Assembly (NCBI GenBank): GCA_014380605.1
Contig: JACMJO010000455.1
Location: 1-6,586 of the forward strand
DNA from: Fimbriimonadaceae bacterium
GTDB lineage: Bacteria; Armatimonadota; Fimbriimonadia; Fimbriimonadales; Fimbriimonadaceae
Length of the DNA: 6,586 nucleotides
Direction: 5' to 3'
A model generated the notes under the pieces. It did not search any database. It saw only the letters and a program-made list of their open reading frames with translations, and was not told the origin of the DNA. Below are positions 1 to 4,572 of the stretch, in pieces (the stretch's first letter is position 1; the number at the start of each line of letters is the position of its first letter). Made by a program: the position numbers and the translations under genes.

Positions 1-223
1 CCTTTCCGGGAAAATAGCTCTTGCCACCCTGCCACCGGCCATAAACGCGGTCTCCAACCGAGACATTCAGGGGACGGACCTCGTTCGTGGCCACTTCTGC
101 CCGGTCTCCGTCATCAAACTGCACCAAGAAACCGGTTCCGCTCGCGGCCACCACGACCCCGGGATACCACCACTGAACTTCTTGGGGCCATCTGGCCAAC
201 ACCCTGTCTCCAACGTTAGGCAT
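1..223 (-). CDS. Tandem Tudor/Agenet-like domain protein, C-terminus cut off by window edge
   Basis: The first 74 residues are visible, starting at ATG 221-223 (written cat on the + strand). That is the first possible start after the in-frame nadA stop, 18 bp upstream, so the gene probably shares the nadA transcript; the Shine-Dalgarno signal is poor. Two copies of one unit can be read. The first, residues 4-53, begins VGDRVLARW, continues WWYPGVVV and GFLVQFDDGD, and ends EVRPL. The second, from residue 56, begins VGDRVYGRW and continues YFPGK. The pattern 'G-D-x-V-x-A-R-W ... W-Y-P-G-x-V ... V-x-F-D-D-G-D' is that of small five-stranded Tudor/Agenet-like (DUF4537-like) barrels. In eukaryotes such domains bind methylated peptides or nucleic acid; in bacteria the ligand is mostly unknown. 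No signal peptide or membrane segment is visible, so it is likely cytoplasmic. The function is unknown, and nothing links it to NAD synthesis other than position. Confidence 0.75.
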   Translation of the reverse strand, partial: MPNVGDRVLARWPQEVQWWYPGVVVAASGTGFLVQFDDGDRAEVATNEVRPLNVSVGDRVYGRWQGGKSYFPGK

Positions 224-241
224 GCCCGATTCTATCTGACG

Positions 242-1438
242 CTAGGCGCAAACGGTCAACATTCGGGTCAGAGCTTCCTTTGCCCAGTAAGTCACCTTCT
301 CCGGAACCTTAATCTGGTTCACCACCCGACCCTCCGCCAGGTTCTCTAGCGCCCAGCATAGAAAGCTGGGATGGATGCGATACATGGTGGAGCAAGGGCA
401 GATCTGAGGATCGAGGCAGAAGATGGTCTTATCGGGATGCTCTTTGGCAAGGCGGCTCACCAAATTGATCTCCGTCCCAATCGCCCAGACGCTGCCCGGT
501 TCCGACGCCTGGACCGTTTTGATGATGTATTCGGTCGAACCGTTGTAGTCGGACTCCCGAACCACTTCGATGGGGCACTCCGGGTGGACCAGAACCTTCA
601 CGGTGGGGTAGTCCACCCTAGCCTTCCGGACCTGCTCGACCGTAAACCTTCCGTGCACCGAGCAGTGCCCTTTCCAAAGGATGAATTTGGCTCGCACAAG
701 ATCTTCCTCCGTATTCCCGCCCAAAGGCTTGAACGGATCCCAAACGACCATGTCCGTTTCGGGATCGTAGCCCAACCTGACACCGGTGTTGCGCCCAAGG
801 TGCTGGTCTGGGAAGAAGAGAACCTTGTCGCCCTGCTCTAACGCCCACTTAACTGCGGTCGGCGCATTCGTTGAAGTACAAACCGTTCCCCCGTGCTCGC
901 CGACAAACGCTTTCAAGTTGGCTGCCGAGTTGATGTAAGTGACGGGGATGACCCTTGAGGCGTCGGGCGTCGGGCGTCTGGTGTCTGGTGGCGAGATCGA
1001 AGATTGAAGATTGCTCTCTGACCTAGTCCCACTCTCGACTCCCGACGCCTCACGCCTCACGCCCCCCAGAACCTTCTCCAACTCCGCCCAACACTTCCTC
1101 ACCTGGAAGAGATTTGCCATATCAGCCATGGAGCAACCGGCCGCCAAGTTGGGCAAGATCACGACCTGGTTGTCCGGAGTCAGAATGTCTGCGCTTTCGG
1201 CCATGAAGTGAACGCCGCAAAACACGATGTAGTCGGCTTCAGGATGGAGGTTGGCGTCTTTGGCGAGTTTGTAGCTATCGCCGCGATAGTCGGCATGCTT
1301 GATGATTTCGTCGCGTTGGTAGTGGTGGCCAAGGATGACGAGGCGCTTTCCAAGTTTTTGCTTGGCGGCGACAATGCGGGCATCGGCCTCTTCGGGAGAG
1401 AGGTCGGCATACTCCTGCGGGAGCGGGGCCTGATACAT
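242..1438 (-). CDS. nadA: Quinolinate synthase NadA with an in-frame repeat insertion
   Basis: NadA condenses iminoaspartate with dihydroxyacetone phosphate to give quinolinate, the second step of de novo NAD synthesis, using a cytoplasmic [4Fe-4S] cluster. The 398-residue protein shows the family signature: GHHYQRDE at 37-44, ESADIL at 81-86, YINSAA at 168-173, HPEC at 285-288 and GTE at 321-323. The expected cluster ligands are Cys102 (AAGCSMAD), Cys259 (KGHCS) and one of Cys347/Cys349 (ICPCSTM). The three-way repeated fold and C-terminal motif match the long (Bacillus-type, roughly 370-residue) form. Residues about 127-162 are extra: low-complexity and rich in R, S, P, T and D, between KVLGG and IPVTYINS, which are normally close together. 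The DNA there is a heptamer repeat (see the repeat entry). The reading frame is kept and all motifs remain, so I expect an active enzyme with a surface loop. The start is set by TAAGGAG seven bases upstream of ATG. No nadB or nadC lies in the window. Confidence 0.96.
   Translation of the reverse strand: MYQAPLPQEYADLSPEEADARIVAAKQKLGKRLVILGHHYQRDEIIKHADYRGDSYKLAKDANLHPEADYIVFCGVHFMAESADILTPDNQVVILPNLAAGCSMADMANLFQVRKCWAELEKVLGGVRREASGVESGTRSESNLQSSISPPDTRRPTPDASRVIPVTYINSAANLKAFVGEHGGTVCTSTNAPTAVKWALEQGDKVLFFPDQHLGRNTGVRLGYDPETDMVVWDPFKPLGGNTEEDLVRAKFILWKGHCSVHGRFTVEQVRKARVDYPTVKVLVHPECPIEVVRESDYNGSTEYIIKTVQASEPGSVWAIGTEINLVSRLAKEHPDKTIFCLDPQICPCSTMYRIHPSFLCWALENLAEGRVVNQIKVPEKVTYWAKEALTRMLTVCA
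956..1064. repeat. Heptamer-based palindromic repeat inserted within nadA
   Basis: From 960 to 1064 the sequence can be cut into 15 consecutive 7-mers in one phase. On the + strand they begin GCGTCGG, GCGTCGG, GCGTCTG, GTGTCTG; the middle has GATCGAA, GATTGAA, GATTGCT; the right end has GACTCCC, GACGCCT, CACGCCT, CACGCCC. The ends are inverted copies: TGAGGCGTCGGG (956-967) is the exact reverse complement of CCCGACGCCTCA (1041-1052). Pairing extends inward to 977/1031, with 19 of 22 positions complementary. The block coincides with the extra residues 127-162 of NadA. It resembles heptameric short tandem repeats (STRR) known from cyanobacteria and, in being inside a gene, Rickettsia palindromic elements; homology to either is not claimed. 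No transposase is nearby. Confidence 0.8.
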
Positions 1439-1445
1439 TCTATAT

Positions 1446-1452
1446 CTCCTTA
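1446..1452 (-). promoter_or_regulatory. Ribosome binding site of nadA
   Basis: On the minus strand the sequence reads TAAGGAG, followed by the 7-base spacer ATATAGA and the nadA ATG. It is the strongest Shine-Dalgarno signal in the window and fixes the nadA start at 1438. Confidence 0.85.
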
Positions 1453-1529
1453 TTGGGCGACTGGGCGTCGCACCTGCGGGCGGTAACAGTCGGTTCGGAC
1501 GACGGGGTTGTTGTTATCGCTCTAGTCTT

Positions 1530-1535
1530 ATTATA
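1530..1535 (-). promoter_or_regulatory. Probable -10 box of the nadA promoter
   Basis: An exact TATAAT lies on the minus strand about 92 bases upstream of the nadA start. It would place the transcript start near 1522 and give a leader of roughly 85 nt. I see no good -35 hexamer at 16-18 bp (the sequence there is GC-rich around GGCTTC), so either an activator is involved or the match is fortuitous. The leader includes a small hairpin, GCGAC/GTCGC (1457-1471), just ahead of the ribosome binding site. Confidence 0.5.
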
Positions 1536-1561
1536 CGATTCGCAGTGAACAAGAAGCCTGA

Positions 1562-1621
1562 CCCAGTCCAAGTGCCCAAGCCCCAGGGACCTAGAAGCCG
1601 AGCAACCTAGAAACCAGCCCA
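1562..1621. repeat. Degenerate 7-8 bp tandem repeat in the divergent intergenic region
   Basis: Units run CCCAGTC, CAAGTGC, CCAAGCC, CCAGGGA with a 7-bp step, then CCTAGAAG, CCGAGCAA, CCTAGAAA, CCAGCCCA with an 8-bp step. The shared core is roughly CC-N-AG. The intergenic region from 1439 to 1738 (300 bp) otherwise contains the nadA promoter and leader on its left, and the leader of the PEP-CTERM gene on its right. I see no convincing small gene or RNA gene in it. The repeat is similar in style to the heptamer block inside nadA but has different unit sequences. Confidence 0.45.
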
Positions 1622-1654
1622 TCCGCATTTTTGCCGTGTTACGCGAGCGCTTCC

Positions 1655-1683
1655 TTGATTTTCAGGGCGGTCTAGCGTAAAGT
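1655..1683 (+). promoter_or_regulatory. Candidate promoter of the PEP-CTERM gene
   Basis: TTGATT (1655-1660) and TAAAGT (1678-1683) are separated by 17 bp; each matches four of six positions of the sigma-70 consensus. Transcription would begin near 1690, giving a leader of about 50 nt that contains the palindrome at 1690-1720. It is the best pair I can find upstream of the gene, but it is weak evidence alone. Confidence 0.35.
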
Positions 1684-1689
1684 GAATCC

Positions 1690-1720
1690 ATGTGATAGCA
1701 ACCGCATTGTTGCTGTGCAT
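1690..1720 (+). promoter_or_regulatory. Imperfect palindrome / hairpin ahead of the PEP-CTERM gene
   Basis: AGCAAC (1697-1702) and GTTGCT (1709-1714) are perfect inverted repeats around CGCATT. Beyond one bulged base, ATG (1690-1692) and CAT (1718-1720) pair as well. It ends eight bases before the ribosome binding site. It could be a protein-binding operator or a leader hairpin that affects translation; the sequence does not decide between them. Confidence 0.4.
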
Positions 1721-1727
1721 TGTTTTT

Positions 1728-1733
1728 GGAGGA
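1728..1733 (+). promoter_or_regulatory. Ribosome binding site that selects the TTG start at 1739
   Basis: GGAGGA lies five bases before TTG 1739-1741. It supports this start over the upstream ATG at 1682, which has no such signal and would add 19 residues in front of the signal peptide. Confidence 0.8.
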
Positions 1734-1738
1734 CCATC

Positions 1739-2311
1739 TTGAAGATTCGAGGCCTACTTATTGCCAGTCTCGCTGCGCTGGCGGCGATCTCATCCGCAGA
1801 TACTTTCTTAGTGCCGGTAACGTTTACCTTGGCCCCAAGCGTCGATGGGCTCTACGATCCCGATAACACTGATGTTAGTTTTGACATGACGGCAGTATTG
1901 CCGGGCTACCAGAACTTTTCCATCACGGGAATCCAATGGGATGACATCGTGATTGAGACGATCGGCAACAGCTGGTTATCGGACGTCGTCATTTCTTTCG
2001 AAGCGACATCGGCTGAGACTACCGTGGCTAACTTTTACGACTCGAATCCCGGTACAGGTGACGATGCCTCAGGAACTGGAAGTTATTCGAGCGGCGGACT
2101 GTTGCCAGCTTCCGTGGATCTTGATCCGGATAACATGTTGCGCATCCACATTTGGGAGATTTTCGACGATGTGGCTGGCGCAGCCGACGCGACGGTTGTC
2201 TCAGGGATTTACACCCTACAATTCGAAGCTACGCCTGTTCCCGAGCCCGCAACCCTTGTCGCTCTCGGAATCGGCGCAGCCGCCCTCGTCCGGCGCCGAA
2301 AGAAGAAGTAG
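1739..2311 (+). CDS. Secreted PEP-CTERM sorting domain protein
   Basis: With the TTG start the product has 190 residues. Residues 1-20 form a classic signal peptide: MKIR, a hydrophobic core of Leu and Ala, and a likely cleavage after ISSA. The mature part (21-165) is acidic and rich in Thr, Ser, Gly and Asp, and predicted by composition to be beta-rich; I recognise no named domain in it. The C-terminus is a textbook PEP-CTERM tail: VPEP at 167-170, a hydrophobic helix at about 171-184, and the basic end RRRKKK at 185-190. In organisms with exosortase such tails direct the protein across the membrane, where it is cleaved and often joined to an extracellular matrix or surface layer. The gene stands alone: divergent from nadA, with its own ribosome binding site and followed by a terminator. 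The exosortase is not in this window. The specific role is unknown. Confidence 0.9.
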   Translation: MKIRGLLIASLAALAAISSADTFLVPVTFTLAPSVDGLYDPDNTDVSFDMTAVLPGYQNFSITGIQWDDIVIETIGNSWLSDVVISFEATSAETTVANFYDSNPGTGDDASGTGSYSSGGLLPASVDLDPDNMLRIHIWEIFDDVAGAADATVVSGIYTLQFEATPVPEPATLVALGIGAAALVRRRKKK

Positions 2312-2331
2312 CTTCGGTATCTCAAATGCTG

Positions 2332-2361
2332 AAAAGGACCTCAGGCTTCTGGGGTCCTTTT
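2332..2361 (+). terminator. Intrinsic terminator after the PEP-CTERM gene
   Basis: A 13-bp stem (2332-2344 with 2349-2361) closes a GCTT loop. The outer part is AAAAGGACC against GGTCCTTTT; one inner pair is a G-T wobble. The T run lies in the 3' arm, as in many A-tract/T-tract terminators. It begins 20 bp after the stop codon and separates this gene from the hisN operon. The symmetry means that it could stop transcription from either direction. Confidence 0.9.
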
Positions 2362-2399
2362 CATTGATGCATAGTCAGGAGAACTGCTACACCGCAAAG

Positions 2400-2405
2400 T
2401 ACAAT
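2400..2405 (+). promoter_or_regulatory. Candidate -10 box of the hisN operon, close to the start codon
   Basis: TACAAT (five of six matches to TATAAT) ends seven bases before the hisN ATG, so transcription would start at or next to the A of the start codon. No good -35 is present at 17 bp. AGGAGAA at 2377-2383 is the only Shine-Dalgarno-like sequence upstream, and it is about 30 bases from the ATG, too far for normal use. A leaderless transcript would reconcile these facts. The alternative is read-through from upstream with weak initiation. Confidence 0.35.
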
Positions 2406-2412
2406 CCCACCG

Positions 2413-3165
2413 ATGTCTCCCCGCCTCCGATTCGCCATCGAAACTGCCATCCGTGCAGGCCGGTCTACATTGGCGCATTTCCAAGTCGGAACGCAGGTAG
2501 ACCTTAAGCCCGACGACTCGCCCATCACCATCGCCGACCGCAACGCGGAACGAGTTATTCGCCAAGCCATCGCCGAAGAGTTTCCCGAGGACGGAATCCT
2601 GGGCGAGGAAGAGGGAGAATCGGGCGAGCAGGAGAACCGCTGGGTAGTCGATCCTATCGACGGCACCAAGTCCTTCATCAGCGGCGTGCCGCTGTACGCC
2701 ACGTTGATCGCGTTTGAGAAGGGCGGCGAGGCAGAAGTCGGCGCCTGCTATTTCCCGGCCCTAAACGAGCTTGTGTACGCCGAAAAGGGGCACGGCGCAT
2801 TCTGGAACGGCCGTCCTTGCCATGTCAGCGAAAAGAAGTCTGTGGCCGGATCAGTGATCGCGAGTGGGAGTACAACATCGATGGCGAAGTACGGGCGCAT
2901 GGATGGCTTTCAGAGACTTGAAAAGCGAGTGCTGGCCTCTCGGACCTGGGGCGACGCCTATGGCCACGCGTTGGTGGCGACTGGGCGCGTCGAGGCGATG
3001 ATCGATCCTATAGTCGCCCACTGGGATGTCTCCGCCATGAGCGTGATCGTCCGCGAAGCGGGAGGAGCCTTCACCGACTTCCAAGGAAAACACATACTTG
3101 CGCTAGAAGCTCTCAGCTCAAACGGCCACATCCATCACGAACTCACTGAGGCGTTCAGGGCTTGA
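2413..3165 (+). CDS. hisN: Histidinol-phosphatase, inositol monophosphatase family (HisN)
   Basis: This 250-residue protein belongs to the Mg2+-dependent, Li+-sensitive inositol monophosphatase superfamily. Metal-site motifs are clear: GEEEG at 64-68, WVVDPIDGTKSFISG at 77-91 (ligands expected at Asp80, Asp83 and the carbonyl of Ile82), and HWDVSA at 203-208 (Asp205). Lys32-Asp35 and the TIADRNAE segment (39-46) are also typical. WGDAYGHALVATGRVEAM at 179-196 followed by WDVSAM resembles the histidinol-phosphatase subgroup (WGDCYGY-type) more than SuhB/CysQ. HisN removes phosphate from histidinol phosphate, the eighth step of histidine synthesis. Inositol- or other sugar-phosphate activity cannot be excluded without assay. 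The ATG at 2413 gives the expected N-terminus (LRFAIETAIRAG); no ATG, GTG or TTG lies between it and the in-frame stop at 2365. It is the first gene of a six-gene overlapping operon; its TGA overlaps the ruvX TTG. No other his genes are near. Confidence 0.88.
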   Translation: MSPRLRFAIETAIRAGRSTLAHFQVGTQVDLKPDDSPITIADRNAERVIRQAIAEEFPEDGILGEEEGESGEQENRWVVDPIDGTKSFISGVPLYATLIAFEKGGEAEVGACYFPALNELVYAEKGHGAFWNGRPCHVSEKKSVAGSVIASGSTTSMAKYGRMDGFQRLEKRVLASRTWGDAYGHALVATGRVEAMIDPIVAHWDVSAMSVIVREAGGAFTDFQGKHILALEALSSNGHIHHELTEAFRA

Positions 3166-3578
3166 GACTGCTCGGCGTGGACTTCGGGTTCAAGCGAATA
3201 GGACTGGCCATCGCCGAGTCCGAGTTCGGCATCATCACCCCGAAGCCTTCGATCGACGCCACCGGAACCTTGCGCCGAGACGCCGAGAACCTTTCCATAA
3301 TCTTTAAGAAGGAAGAGGCCGACCGCATCGTCTTGGGCTTGCCGGTCGAGGAGGATGGGAACCTCGGCAAGATGGCGCGCGTTTGCCAAACAATGGCGGA
3401 GAACCTGCGGGGATATGGCATCGAGGTCGAGATGATCGATGAGCGGTATTCGTCGGTCGAGGCTGAAACCGCCCTTCGCCAAGAAGACCTGAAAGCGAGC
3501 CAGCGTCGCAAATTGCGAGACGGCGAAGCCGCCGGAATCCTTTTGGAGCGGTACCTGGAGAACCTTGAAAAAGCTTAA
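3162..3578 (+). CDS. ruvX: RuvX/YqgF family putative pre-16S rRNA nuclease / Holliday junction resolvase-like protein
   Basis: The 138-residue product has the usual size and RNase H-like fold signature of YqgF. GVDFGFKRIGLA at 5-16 carries the first acidic residue (Asp7). IVLGLPVEEDGNLG at 56-69 is the conserved glycine-rich segment. IDERYSSVEAE at 92-102 carries Glu94, and LRDGEAAGILLERYL at 118-132 carries Asp120. These three acidic residues form the expected metal site. Family members finish the 5' end of 16S rRNA in E. coli, and nuclease activity on branched DNA has been reported for some; which applies here is unknown. The start is TTG, sharing TTGA with the hisN stop, with only a weak CAGGG upstream, so translation is likely coupled to hisN. 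Its last 14 bp overlap mltG. The pairing of ruvX with mltG is common in bacteria. Confidence 0.93.
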   Translation: MRLLGVDFGFKRIGLAIAESEFGIITPKPSIDATGTLRRDAENLSIIFKKEEADRIVLGLPVEEDGNLGKMARVCQTMAENLRGYGIEVEMIDERYSSVEAETALRQEDLKASQRRKLRDGEAAGILLERYLENLEKA

Positions 3579-4572
3579 GAAGTTCTTGGTCCGCGTTGTC
3601 GCGCTTCTCTTGCTGGCGGCTGGAGGCGGAGCCTATTGGCTGAATTCGCAACTTCAACCGGTCAACCCAGCCGACAAGCCGAGATTGATCCGCTTTGAAG
3701 ATTCCTCAGGAATCGTCACTGCTTTGGAACGGCTGGAAGCGGGCAAGGTGATCAAAAGCACACTCGCCGCACGCATCTATCTGAAATGGGAAAAGGGGCC
3801 ATCCACGGTGCGGGTCGGAACATACAAGCTGGGCGGAAACATGTCTCTGCGCGAAGTGGTTGACGCCCTGCAAAAACCGATCAAACGCCTTGTCCGCCTG
3901 CCGGAAACCAACTGGGCCGCGCGAACGGCCAACCTCCTAGAGAAGGACCAACTTGGAACGGCGAAGGAGTACATGGCGCTCGTCAAGAGTCCCGGCGAAT
4001 TCGCCAAGGACTTCTCATTCCCTTTTCCCTCTGATTCCCTTGAAGGCTACTTGTATCCCGATACCTACGATCTCCCACCTCTCATGCCTGCCAAAGCCGT
4101 GGTTCGCCGTCAGCTAGAGAACTTTGAGAAACGCGTTTGGGAGGGGCTTGGAAAACCGAAAAACCTGCATCGGGTTATCATCATCGCGTCGATGGTCGAA
4201 ATGGAAGTAGCGCGTGACGAAGAACGGCCAATGGTGGCCGCAGTAATCGAGAACCGCCTCAAGAAGGGTATCCGCCTACAAATCGATGCCGCCATCAATT
4301 ATGGAATCCAAAAGTGGCGCCCGTTAACCTATGCCGACTACCGAAATGTAGACTCCCCTTACAATCTCTACCGGGTCGACGGCCTCCCGCCCGGCCCAAT
4401 CTGTTCGCCGTCCATCAAATCTATTAGGGCCGCTTTGAATCCAGATACCCACAAGTATCTCTACTACGTTGCCCTGCCTAGCGGTCGGAGCCTCTTCGCG
4501 GAAACCTACGATCAGCACCTGAAGAATGTTGCGAAGCGTAGGGCGGCAATCGCTCGAGGAACGCCCGAATGA
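3565..4572 (+). CDS. mltG: Endolytic peptidoglycan transglycosylase MltG (YceG-like)
   Basis: MltG is an inner-membrane enzyme that cleaves glycan strands internally, thought to end nascent peptidoglycan chains. The 335 residues begin with a basic stretch (MKKLKKFLVR) and one membrane helix at about 11-27, placing the rest outside the cytoplasm. Residues 40-105 form the LysM-like/N-terminal region (VRVGTYKLGGNMSLREVV). The catalytic domain shows EGYLYPDTYDLP at 160-171, IIIASMVEMEVA at 205-216 with the probable catalytic glutamate Glu212, ENRLKKGIRLQIDAAINYG at 229-247, and SPYNLYRVDGLPPGPI at 264-279. FAETYDQHLKNV at 311-322 is the typical C-terminal motif. Length agrees with the family. The start is TTG, with GGAG four bases upstream, inside the end of ruvX; an internal start would remove part of the basic N-terminus. 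Its TGA overlaps the next gene's ATG. Confidence 0.95.
   Translation: MKKLKKFLVRVVALLLLAAGGGAYWLNSQLQPVNPADKPRLIRFEDSSGIVTALERLEAGKVIKSTLAARIYLKWEKGPSTVRVGTYKLGGNMSLREVVDALQKPIKRLVRLPETNWAARTANLLEKDQLGTAKEYMALVKSPGEFAKDFSFPFPSDSLEGYLYPDTYDLPPLMPAKAVVRRQLENFEKRVWEGLGKPKNLHRVIIIASMVEMEVARDEERPMVAAVIENRLKKGIRLQIDAAINYGIQKWRPLTYADYRNVDSPYNLYRVDGLPPGPICSPSIKSIRAALNPDTHKYLYYVALPSGRSLFAETYDQHLKNVAKRRAAIARGTPE

Noticed and set aside
371..841. 156-residue open frame on the + strand opposite nadA
   Set aside because: It lies wholly antisense to the well-supported nadA gene, has no ribosome binding site, and its protein has no recognisable motif; it is a by-product of nadA codon use.
951..1076. Possible target site duplication (accctt at 951-956 versus aacctt at 1070-1075) flanking the nadA insertion
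   Set aside because: The match is short and imperfect, and the right copy lies beyond the end of the heptamer block, so it is not distinguishable from chance.
1682..1738. Upstream ATG start for the PEP-CTERM protein (19 extra residues)
   Set aside because: The extension contains the leader palindrome and the ribosome binding site, and would place polar residues and a Cys before the signal peptide. GGAGGA five bases before TTG 1739 explains the true start better.
1439..1738. Small coding gene or tRNA/ncRNA in the divergent intergenic region
   Set aside because: The 62-residue minus-strand frame (1440-1628) is a translation of the tandem repeat and nadA leader without a ribosome binding site; no cloverleaf or known riboswitch core is visible.
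2341..2702. Minus-strand frames over the start of hisN and the terminator
   Set aside because: They overlap hisN motifs and the terminator stem, with no start signal or protein motif.
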